From Aporrectodea caliginosa (lineage: Eukaryota; Annelida; Clitellata; Crassiclitellata; Lumbricidae): a stretch of DNA of 64,000 bases. How positions within the stretch are numbered: position 1 is the stretch's first letter; the number at the start of each line of letters is the position of its first letter. A program made the position numbers and the translations under genes. The DNA lies in contig JACEVL010001161.1 in assembly GCA_020284085.1 (NCBI GenBank), forward strand, positions 2,214,344 through 2,278,343, in the 5' to 3' direction. A model generated the notes under the pieces. That model did not search any database and was not told the DNA's origin. It saw only the letters and a list, made by a program, of their open reading frames with translations. Positions 32,238 through 42,600 of this stretch are shown piece by piece.

Positions 32238-32556
32238 TAAGCCTGTTCAGCATTAGCAATGCGCATGCGCAGCCCTTTCAGTTTTACTTCCGGGGTGAAG
32301 GTCACCGTTCACAAACAAACAGAATGCTGCCGTTAGCGACGTTGTTATGATCTAGTTTATGATCTATAATATATACAGAAATTTTCTATAAACTGGTAAC
32401 GAATAATATCAAATATTTGCGTAAAAACTAGATCATAACAACGTCGCTAACGGCAGCATTCTGTTTGTTTGTGAACGGTGACCTTCACCCCGGAAGTAAA
32501 ACTGAAAGGGCTGCGCATGCGTATTGCTAATTAAATTTAATGCTGAACTGGCTTAT
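32238..32556. mobile_element. Foldback (long inverted-repeat) MITE
   Basis: The left arm (about 32238-32360, AAGCCTGTTCAGCATTAGCA ... ATGATCTAGTTT) is repeated inverted at about 32428-32555 (AAACTAGATCAT ... TGCTGAACTGGCTTA). Identity is near perfect apart from an indel near the outer end. A loop of about 70 AT-rich bases separates the arms. TA dinucleotides border both ends, compatible with a Tc1/mariner-mobilised MITE. Non-coding. Confidence 0.85.
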
Positions 32557-32689
32557 TGCTGTCTGTCAGATTTTGTGTGCTCTACTGAACTTCGGAAGGA
32601 AGCCAATATCAAATGGGCTACAATTTACCTACAAATTGGATTGTATAGATCCACTTGAATCACGCCTATTTCGACTCTTGCTGTGATCC

Positions 32690-32840
32690 ATACACGAATA
32701 TAATTATGTTATGAGTCTTTGGAATTCTTTGCTCAGTTCTGTTCAATCTGTTAACTTAGGCTAACTCTTTAATATTGTTCAGGTCCAAACTTAAAACTTT
32801 CCAGTTTCACTTGCTTACCCACCATATGGCCTGAGTTCTG
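32690..32840 (+). mobile_element. Small LINE 3' fragment
   Basis: The plus strand reads LWNSLLSSVQSVNL, then a frameshifted FRSKLKTF-like segment, matching the LINE end block LWNxLPxxVRS. Weak and short. 32841-33180 shows nothing recognisable. Confidence 0.4.
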
Positions 32841-33826
32841 GTTTCTCTGACCTATCAGATAGGCTGTTATTCTGTGATTCTGTGAATATCCGCATTGCCA
32901 GATACATGGATAGCCTAAGGAGGACACAGATCGAAGTCCAGAAAGGACGTATTGAATATTTCACTCCAGACATGTCACATTGGAGTCAGAGGTCTCTTAA
33001 GTAAACAAGAAAGAAAGTCACATTATAAAGCACATTACTCAGATTATGGACTAGAAACGTCTGGAAGAAATAAAGCTGCAATAAAAAATAAATAAGTAGA
33101 TTGGAGCCTGGTAGGGCCAAGGTGTACTTAGGGACAACATGCTCGTGTAGTTGTTAAAAACTGCCATGAAATAATAGCCAGCCCATGAGCAGGGGCGCAA
33201 ACACGGTCCAGAAGTTGGGGGGACCTACTACAATGTTTTGAGTGGGGGAATTGCGATCGATTGCCGAAGGCAAGAAGCCCCTAACGACTAGGGGGTATGA
33301 GGGAGCGTCGTAAGCTCCCCCATCGGGGTCTGGGGCGGAGCCCCAGAAGCCAACGCAATTTTGAGCATTTGATACCAAAATGGAGTACATTTTGGGCTCT
33401 AATTTACCTCAAAATTTTTCACCGATGATTTCGATGTAAAAGTACCTGAACCATCTAAATCTGTGAAAAATATGACTTTATTATTATAAATAAACTGAGA
33501 TTTTAGGTTTTAGAAGAACACCACTCGCAGTCGCAGCATTAAAAATTAAAATGTCCTCCTAGGCTTCTACCGCGAGCCTTAGTCGAATTTTAAAAATCGA
33601 GATAAGTAAAGTTTTAGAGTGAAATTATACAGCAACATTCTGCACTGAATTCTTAAAGACTCAATTGAGTTTAGCAGCTTTAGCCTTACCCTGTATTTTA
33701 TCGGCCAGGTCCAGTGATTTGTTAGGGGACGGACCTACTAGAACGTCCGAGTGGGGGGAGAATTGCGAGTGCGGAAGGCGCACAGCCGCGAATGACGAAG
33801 GCAAGAAGCCCCTAACGACTAGGGGT

Positions 33827-34765
33827 CAGTGGCGTAAATCATGGGGGGGACAGAGGGGGACAGTCCCCCCCCCAAAGTTTTGACTTAAGCCTAGCTGTCC
33901 CCAGAGCTTCTCATTTGAAAATACAAGGCGATTTGAAAATCAATCGCGCTGGATTGCGTAGGCGATCGGTGCGCGATCGACCTCGAGAGCTTTTGTGTAC
34001 AGCGTATTTTGTGTATCGTATTATACGTATAGGTGCATATGATATAGTACCTACCATTGACGCAAGATGACGTGTGACGGCTAATTTAACACAACGTTGT
34101 TTGAGCCTTCGGCCAACATTGAGCAATCAGTTTTGGCTTGACCTTTCAGCCAGCAGTCTAGTCGAATTTTGTCGGCGTGCTTTCTGCAGGACTTGCAGTA
34201 AATTTTGTTAACAATCCGACAGTTTTCTATCTCGACTAGCCTACATCCACATCGAACGAGTCACCTCATTTCCATGACATGCAGAAACGTGCTAAGCTAC
34301 ATTATTATTCCACTTCGGCACCGTCGCCGCCATTGTTGCTTTCAATAATTTCCGAAATTAGTGACGTTACGAACTTACAAATAACGTTACGCGGGAGGAT
34401 TCCACCGTGGTGTTATGACCTATCATATAGCACGAAATTGGAGCGTCACTCAGTAGGCCTAGTCATTAGGTCACGAAACGCTGGGTTCAGAACGCATTCA
34501 CCGCCGCCGCAAATAAGCAAAAATTAAAGTAATGTAAATTAGGTAAATAAAATAATGGCTCCAGTTTCCTCTTGGAGTAGACCTAAATCGATCGCGCTCG
34601 ATTTGCGCGATCGATTTACCGATCCACCAGACCCGTGCTAGGCGATCGACCAAGGAGATCGATCGATCGATCGCCTCAAATGAGAAGCCCTGGCTGTCCC
34701 CCTCAAAATCCGGCCCTCGTAGGTACTCTGTCCCCACCAAAGTTATGTATAGATTTTCGCCTCTG
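33827..34765. mobile_element. hAT MITE, middle level of the nest
   Basis: Left end CAGTGGCGTAAATC and right end GATTTTCGCCTCTG (reverse complement CAGAGGCGAAAATC) match at 12 of 14 positions. The perfect 8-bp duplication CTAGGGGT lies at 33819-33826 and 34766-34773. Without the inner element (33902-34692) and its duplication it would be only about 140 bp. Confidence 0.85.
33902..34692. mobile_element. hAT element, innermost of the nest, with CGATCG repeats
   Basis: Left end CAGAGCTTCTCATTTGA and right end TCAAATGAGAAGCCCTG (reverse complement CAGGGCTTCTCATTTGA) match at 16 of 17 positions. The perfect 8-bp duplication GCTGTCCC lies at 33894-33901 and 34693-34700. Subterminal regions on both sides are rich in GCGATCG and GATCGATCGATC. 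TAGGCCTA occurs at 34457. No transposase recognised. Confidence 0.9.
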
Positions 34766-35109
34766 CTAGGGGTACGGGGGAGCGTCGTAAGCTCCACCAT
34801 CGGGGTCTGGGGCTCCGCCCCAGAAGCCAACGCAATTTCGAGCATTTGATACCAAATGGAGTACATTTTGGGCTCTTGTTTACCTCAACATTTTCAAAAG
34901 TTGGGGGGGACTGTCCCAAGCTTTTCGAAAGTTGGGGGGACGCGTCCCACGGGTCCCATAGGGTGGTTGCGCCTAAGCCCATGAGCCCAATACAACAAGC
35001 ATACAAAAAGCTGGACATTATACAGGTTTTTAGGTTTGCCTGCAGGACAGTGGACGAGGTCAAAAAGGAGGACATGTCCTCCTTTTTGGAAGTCACTAAA
35101 AGGCCATCA

Positions 35110-35186
35110 TGCATGCACACAAACATGCACGCACACATGCACACACACACACAACTTTTTATATATGCATGTGTGTGTGTGTGTAA
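35110..35186 (+). repeat. CA then TG dinucleotide tract
   Basis: CACACA runs are followed by TGTGTGTG, about 75 bp in all, able to form a small hairpin. Simple repeat. Confidence 0.8.
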
Positions 35187-38100
35187 TACATGTCTGTGAC
35201 AATTCTTTCAACCCATGCCAGCATCGGCTATTGCAGCCAGACTGGATGAAAATCACACCAGTTTAGGATTAACCAGAACTGCTTAAACAGAACAAAGTCC
35301 ACCAAATTTCCTTTCTAATGTGTTGTGAGGTTATTGTGTTGCCGAACTACGAGCTTTGTATGCCCATACAACTATACAGTTATATATGCCAGAACCACCT
35401 AAAAAGTCTTAAACTTACGCTTAGCAGAGCAGTCACCATTCCCAGAGTCCAACGCCAAAGGATAAATAAACCAAGTTATACATGTACAGTTATCCAGTTA
35501 GCACGGCATCGTCAGGTTTTTCCTTGTGCCACGAAATTGCACATTTTGTAAATTACAAGACTTGACAGAAATCAGAAGTGTTGGCACCATAATTATGACA
35601 ATGTCCAATAACCCAAAAAAAATTAGCATCTCTAGAGAACAACTTGTCACTTTCGAGCACTGGTGTATGTGACAATTCTGTATCAAGAATGGAAAATTCA
35701 GTGCCTGCAAACTAAATGACCAAATTGAGAAGTCCAGTGATTATTAATGGCCAAATAAGTTTTAGAATGAATGCAGTAATTCTCGGTCTAGATGATCAGG
35801 AAGAAGAGATCGATGGCTGAGAAGTGATTATTGGATGCTGAGCAAGCAATCTGGACGACTGTATAGAAACACGCCACAAGTTCGCTTAAGTGACTATTAT
35901 GTTGATCTCAATGTCAGAATTAACGCATTTCTTTTCAAGCCGTAACAATGGCAACTCTTCAAACAAAACTAACAGGTGGAAACAATACAAAAATTCCACT
36001 TTAGCGCAAACCTTTGATCGAGTACAATTAGATAAACACTGAAGCATGATATATCATGTGTGCTGCTTGAATGTACGTACACGCATCGAGATGCTTAATT
36101 ACAATACTGTCTTTAAAGTACGCCTACCAACTAGGCCCACACTTCCTAAACGAGCTGAAATGACAATTATAATTACCAGCTCTACAAAATCATCAATTGC
36201 AACTTTTGTGATTTTCATCCTAGTAGTGCAGCCTTGGTAAAGATTTTTGTAGATTTTTTATATTTCAGATGTATTAGTTGAACACCTACACAGATAGCCA
36301 TCTCAGGAAAACTCCCAGTGCCACTGATGAAATAAAACTGGTCTGGAAAGTTGCAGCCAACTGATTTCCCTCATTACATGTATGCTATAATAATTGATTA
36401 TAATTGATCAAGCGATTAAATGCGAGTCCTTTGAAAGTGTAAAACAATGTCCAGTTCCTCTGTGATCTCAACATTGTATGTTATGTTTTTAATAACTCGT
36501 GTGCTTGAAAGAAAAGTAGGGGACAAAAGACCAGTTGTAGTTCAACACTACAGCTTATTTCTCATATAATGGCAGTATCTAATTACTACCCGTAAACTAA
36601 ACATCAAATGATGAAACTAAGCAACTGGCCTCGACCCTGCTCATTTCTCAATGATCGGGCGAGATCCTTCACCAGACACAGGCTGAAACCACATATTCCT
36701 CCATTTGTAAATGCAGATATTTTACTCTTTTTTTGAAGACTTCAGAACATCTTGCAACTTTCGGAATGTCTTTTTTGTGAACTACTGTGATAGCAAGCTA
36801 ACAAGAAAATAATAATAAAATCATGATTACAGTAACCAATTTATTATGATAGTTGCCATTTTGATACGTTTTGTTTTTGCGTTGGTAAGAGGTAAAAATT
36901 GGACCAACACATTACTTTGCTCTGAAGTGGAAGTTTATGTGGACTTTTAAGCCTAGTAAAACTGGGAAACAGCCAAAAATAATATTAAACTAACAATATA
37001 TTATATAAAATTGTATTACTATAAACTATCAATAATACAGTACTCTATTGAAATTATAGATCTTTTTGAGCAGATTATCATTACATTTGTGAGCAGATTA
37101 TTATTTGTATGAGGAGTATGGAATATTCATAGCTCTTTTAACATAACACTTAGTTCATGGAGCAGTACAGGGCAGGGCAAGGAAGGGAATGAAAAGAAAG
37201 GGAAAGACAATGTATGGTAAGGAAATATAAGACAAGATAAGGAAAGGTATGATAATGTAATGATAATGCTAAATGAAAGAAAATGAAGATACAGCATGAG
37301 GAGGTAGGCATAAGGAAAGGCTACAGTACATTACAATTAAATGAAATGTACAGTACTGCTAGGAAAGGCAATGCATGTCAAGTTAACACTTTAACGACGA
37401 GCGTATACTAAAAGCGACCAGGAAACCACTGCAGCTCGTTGTTAAAGTGTCAACAACAAAGAGCATTGTTTTCCCAGTTGCTTTTAGTACACTCTTGCTG
37501 TTAAAGGATTAAAGAGGAAAAGTGAGGTAAAGCAATCCTTTGTTGCAGACCCTGGAAAGATCCTTTAGCTTGAGTGCCTAATATCAACAACAGTGAACAT
37601 CACGACAAGAGCATCTCAGAGGAAGTGAAGAAATGCCACCAAATTTTCTCTGCATATTTGAACCACAGATCTCATATCGGATTACAGTCCACTACAGTTG
37701 GATGTCAAAAGATTCATGATCTCGACATAAACATTTCATACAACAACAACAGTCATGAAAACAACACAATGCAAAATTTCATTGTTTGTATCAGAGTCAT
37801 CTTCCAAATCTCAACGTATGTGACGATCATCAATAAATCCAGTCATAATTGCAGACAGTGAAACAAACACTACCATCAGTAATAACAACAACCATTAACA
37901 ATGATGATGATGATACACTATCAACTTAACAGACTCGTAGTGACGACGACAACGACAATGGTGATGATTAAGGACATTGATGATGACAATGACAACAATG
38001 GCATTCATAATGATCGCAGTGAAAACAATAAACGATAATAAATTAGCTAAACCAGTTAGAAGTTTAAAAACAGCCTGATAGTTGCCATCATCATTATCAT

Positions 38101-38531
38101 CAACATCAGATACAGATTAAGCTTCCGATCAGTTTGTTTTGTAAGCTTATATCAATGAAATGTCATTCCAGTTTTACGGCCTTAAAGCAGCCACTGAAAT
38201 GACTGCTACTGTTCTGTTCAACTCTCGGCAAAAATCCATTCACACCAAGTTGGAGTTTTAATGGTCAGATAAAAAGAATAGAATGAGGGACTCCTTTGAT
38301 CCCGTTATCTGCCTCTCTCTCCCAGTTGCGCTTCTCAGCTTTGCCTTTACAACATGTAAACCTTGTTCAATTATTTTCACTTCACCTCTTTGGTACTTGT
38401 GCTTGCCTGTTCCAAATACCTTTGCAAGTGCGCAATGGCACAAACCGCTCCTTCAAATGCAGACTTCTTCTCACAAATGCACCGCTTCTGGCAACTCAAT
38501 TATTGGTCGACTTCTTGAGCTTCTCTTCTTT
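35187..38531. other. 3' flank of INO80D, no recognisable gene
   Basis: AT-rich sequence with only short frames. 37195-37345 is a low-complexity AAGG/ATGA-rich stretch, 37383-37512 holds two TTAA-MITE copies, and 37880-38110 has scattered ATGATG/ACAACA microsatellite. The part next to 38531 should include the 3' UTR of INO80D. Confidence 0.5.
37383..37512. mobile_element. Two head-to-head copies of a 70-bp TTAA MITE
   Basis: Starts TTAACACTTTAACGACGAGC and ends GCTGTTAAAGGATTAA. The left half (37383-about 37453) reads the family in reverse orientation and the right half (about 37450-37512) in forward orientation. The family motif (GAGC, TTTTAGTACA, TTAAAG) is the same as at 48634, 58322 and 61546. 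Confidence 0.65.
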
Positions 38532-39691
38532 CTACGGAGTTGATGGCATCTGAGGATTCAACACCTTGTGCAGAGAAGTCAGAGCGCTATTAGCTGAACA
38601 AAGCAGGTCGGCCGCATTTGTTTCTGGCAGCGCCGCTCGTGTCGTCTGTATGCTCATATCTGGCTCAGTCTTAGGTAACACAGAACTGGTTTTTGATTCG
38701 GAAACTAAGAATTGTGGCGCATGAAAATTTGGTATGTAAGAGAACTGGCTGTTCGGAAAATTAACCGGTACAGAAGTAGTCGAAAAAGTCGATGAGTTTG
38801 GCCGGAATTCCGGGCTGACTAAGCTATCTCCAGCGGGTATTCGCCACGGCTGTTTTATTAGCGTTTGGATGTCTGGCAAACTATGAAACGTCGTCACTTG
38901 ACCGAAAGAGTCATCACCTGAATAAGATGTCGCCGGTGGCCGCATTGTCTGCGAAGAAGCGATTCCATGACTCAAACTAACGACAACTCGTGAATTGGAC
39001 ATGCCAAGGGCCGCCAGTGGAAGCATAGATGATAAGACCGAAGGAAACCGAGCGGCAGGCACGGCAGGTGTTGTTGTCGGATTCAGATGCGAGGTTGCTA
39101 GGCTACTGTCCAGCATTCCGTTACTAGTTAACGGAAAGCTGACGAGACCAGGAAAGCGCACGTGCGTGTCCACTGGTCCCAGCTGTGACTGATCGACGAT
39201 CGGAGGGAAAGAGCAACTGATGGTTCCAAGCGGATGATCTTGAGCAGGATACTGCTGCAATAGTCCGGAGCCATTTAGGTAGCTGATGCAGTTGTTTGGG
39301 GTGCCATCGTTATGGTGCATGGTGGGCTGCACTGTCACCCCCGTGGGACAGAGGTCAAGTGCCTGGCTCATGATTGACGACTCCATCACCTGAGATATGC
39401 TTCTCAGATCGTGTACCGTGAGGCTGCTCGCAAGGTCGTTTAGGTTATCCTGGTCATCACTGACTGAGCCGCTTGGACTGAGCGTCGTTCGATTCAGCAA
39501 AGAGTCGGCAATCTGCTTCGTCAGCTCATCTTCGTTTGGGCCGTCGGGTAGCAACGTGGCAAGAGAGTGATCCTCGTGTGACAGCTGCTCCAGTCGATCT
39601 TTAGACTCGCTCAAGTTTTTCGTAGCTTCTACGAGGACTCGAACAAATTCCTCTTCCACTTCTTTTGATGACGGATAGCAACCATTTTTGC
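38532..39691 (-). CDS. INO80D: INO80D coding exon 10 (C-terminus)
   Basis: Acceptor GGTTTGTAG/GC; encodes GKNGCYPSSKEVEEEFVRVL and then a Ser/Thr/Pro-rich C-terminal region of about 365 residues ending KVLNPQMPSTP with a TAG stop at 38532-38534. KNGxxxPxxxExEEE aligns with the start of the family's C-terminal region. No further domain is visible. Confidence 0.88.
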
Positions 39692-42600
39692 CTACAAACC
39701 AAGAAAGTCATAATTCGCTTTTCACAATGAATATGAAAACAATTTTTATAACACCTGATTTCTGATATCTATTCAGTTATTTCTATGGCTGTTAATGACT
39801 AATGTTTTGAATAGTTAATTACGAATTAACGATTAACTAATAGTTAATTGTGAGCCTGAGTTAAGCTGGGAGCACCTCTGAGTCGGTTATCTTGGAGGGG
39901 CGCTATATAAGTCCTCTGAATGAATGGATGAATAAAGGGCGTTAAAAATCATTAAAAATATATTTAATTGTTAAAATTAATTAATGATCAATCATTTAAT
40001 TAATCATTAACTTACACAGCCCTAGTTATTTCTAATGGTCCAATCTCAGTTCAAGAGAATAGTTTTCTCCTGCACTTCAAGGCCTCAAAAACTGTAATAA
40101 ACTTGCTTTTCTTACAACAAAACATCACAGAAGAAGCTAAAGGAACTAAGATCTTACGAAAAGACCAAAACAATCTGCATCTCTGATGTCAGATCAAAGA
40201 AACAGAAGATCAGATGCAGTAAAACTAAGAGACTGCTCTAGGACTTTGCTAATGAAGCTGATGCAATCTTTAAAACAGATTTATGTAGATACTGGCTTTG
40301 ACAAAAGTATTGCTCTGTAATATCATCCCACATATACTAATTAAATTCAAGTTTAATTTAGTAACTTCTATTGCGTTGGTGTCTAATGCAAAAGGCATAA
40401 GGCAACGGATGGTCACAAAAACCAAGCCGAAATCAGGTCAATATCCAGAATATAAGTCTGCTAAGATAGAGGATAAGCATTTTGAAAAGGTAAGTCTTAA
40501 GCTGAGAACAAAATGACATAAGCTGTCCTTAGCTGTTCTTCTAAGCACAAGAGCCTTGTTGACAATGCACAAGTCAAGGTTGTATTCTGTTGGATGATTA
40601 TAATCTTCAGCACAATTATTAACTGAGCACAACATCGACTTGATGTTGTGGGTCAGTTCAGCCTGTTGGAGTGTGCTTTCCTCTGGAGTCCCTTTCAGCT
40701 TAACACAGTGAGAATCTTGCAGTATGAAATGAAGTGGTTATTTATCTTTATCTCTAACTCTAAGCAACACATCTGCATTACACATGGCCTTAAAAGGTAA
40801 CAAAAGGCTCAAAATAAATATCTACAACAGGTTAACAGACGAGCACCGAAAGTCCGTTGTTTGATATGTAGCCACGTGTTTTTAATCCTACCTGCTGACA
40901 ACTCGAATGCTTCATCAGCCATCTTGTTCAGCATTTCGTGCAGTTCATGTTCATCGAGGAAATTTGTTCCCTGGTCATTGTCCAGTGGAAGTCCGGCTGA
41001 AATACATACAAAACCAACTAAAATTATTATAATCATCAGGATAATCACTGAAATACTACAATACATGGGAAAGATGTTGATTTTTGGCAGCTGCAGGCAG
41101 TTCAGCTACCTAATGCATTTCTGCATCATTATTGGTAAAACTGTTTCTGTCCACTCTGCAAGATCTCCTCTGTTGTTGAGGTCTGGTCTAAAATCTCATG
41201 TTTCTTGGATAGCTTATCCTGCCTTCCAGTTTCTGAACACTTGTGGATTTATGCAAAGGATTGTGGTTTTTGAATGCAGTTCTACTTAAAAGCAACCATT
41301 GACTGATACCTAGAGCATTACCTCTCTACATAAATTTCTAGATAAGATAATATTAAACCAGATAATGACTAGTAAAAACCTGAAAAAACTTCAGATTCAT
41401 TTTACCTGCTTAGTTTGCAATAGCCCCATAAATGTAAACGTTCTTCTATGAAACTCAAAAGAAAATGACACAAGAAACGAAAGCCTACTTGGAGAGAATG
41501 TAACATCGAGGTCAGACCCAAGTGCATCATCATCAATGGAGTCTTTTGACTCAGATGAAAGCATCGTACAGGCACCTGTTGCTGTGGCAGCAGAGGAATC
41601 TAAGCGTGACACCTGAACACTCATTGATAATGATGAAGATGATGACACAGAGGACTGGGCAGCTGGATCAACAATCATACCATCATCACATGTTGACACT
41701 TCCACTGTAATAAATTATAAAAATCAAAGACAAAAATCTTAAAAATTTTCATGAATGATCCAAACAAGTCAATGCACAGCTCTTCGTGCAAACCAACTAC
41801 ATTCCTTTATTTGGATGCACTTCAGTTATTGTAATTTCATCTTTGCAGGCCTGCTGAAGTTCAGTATGCATCAGCTTCATTCCATGCTTAACTGCTTAAC
41901 TGCATCACCCAACTACTGGCCAAAATCTGCTAAAGTTCTCTCATATATATCATATTATACAAGGGACATGCTCCACTAGCTCCCTATTGAGGAGAGAATA
42001 AATTCAAGATTCTCCTTCAGTGGTGGGCCTTTTGGTTGGCACCATACCGACATATCGGCGACATACATCAGTCTCAGTCTCAACTCCGCTAGGCAGTGAT
42101 TGTAGTGCTCTGATACGAAGACCAATTGGTTAAGAAATCACCTTGGAATGTAGAGAATATGACTGATCCTTCCTGCAAAAGATTCCTGTGCAAGGACCTT
42201 ACACAAGTCCTTCGTGCACAATCGCTTAGTACAAACGATGGATGCTCATTCATCATATAGTGATGCTACCTTTAGAAAATTTGTGGGGAAAAACCTATTC
42301 CTGGAATGTTTTTAATTATGCTTATTCTGCATCCAGCACTGTTTAAAACACCTGTATTATGCTTATTATGCTGTATTACGCTGTATTATAATAATAACAA
42401 CAGTAACAACAATAACACTAATAACAGTAATTATAATAATAAATATACACATAATACAGGTGTTTTAAACAGTGCTGGATGCAGAATAAGCATAATTAAA
42501 AACATTCCAGGAATAGGTTTTTCCCCACAAATTTTCTAAAGGTAACTGGCTTTGCACCTGAACTTGTAGGACAGTTGTCGAGCGTGAGAAGAGGTTTTTG

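Larger units (their letters stand above)
33190..34977. mobile_element. hAT-like element, outermost of a three-level nest
   Basis: Left end CAGGGGCGCAAACACGG and right end GGTTGCGCCTAAG (reverse complement CTTAGGCGCAACC) flanked by CCCATGAG at 33182-33189 and 34978-34985 (a 10-bp match if AG before it is counted). Inside, a section with GGGAGCGTCGTAAGCTCC and GAAGCCAACGCAATTT is present twice as a direct repeat (33290-33415 and 34775-34895). A partial third copy lies at 33733-33826. Another hAT element (33827-34765) lies within it. No coding region. Confidence 0.8.

Noticed and set aside
32238..32556. Foldback repeat considered as a transcription terminator or microRNA precursor
   Set aside because: The arms are far too long and perfect for either, and TA borders suit a MITE.
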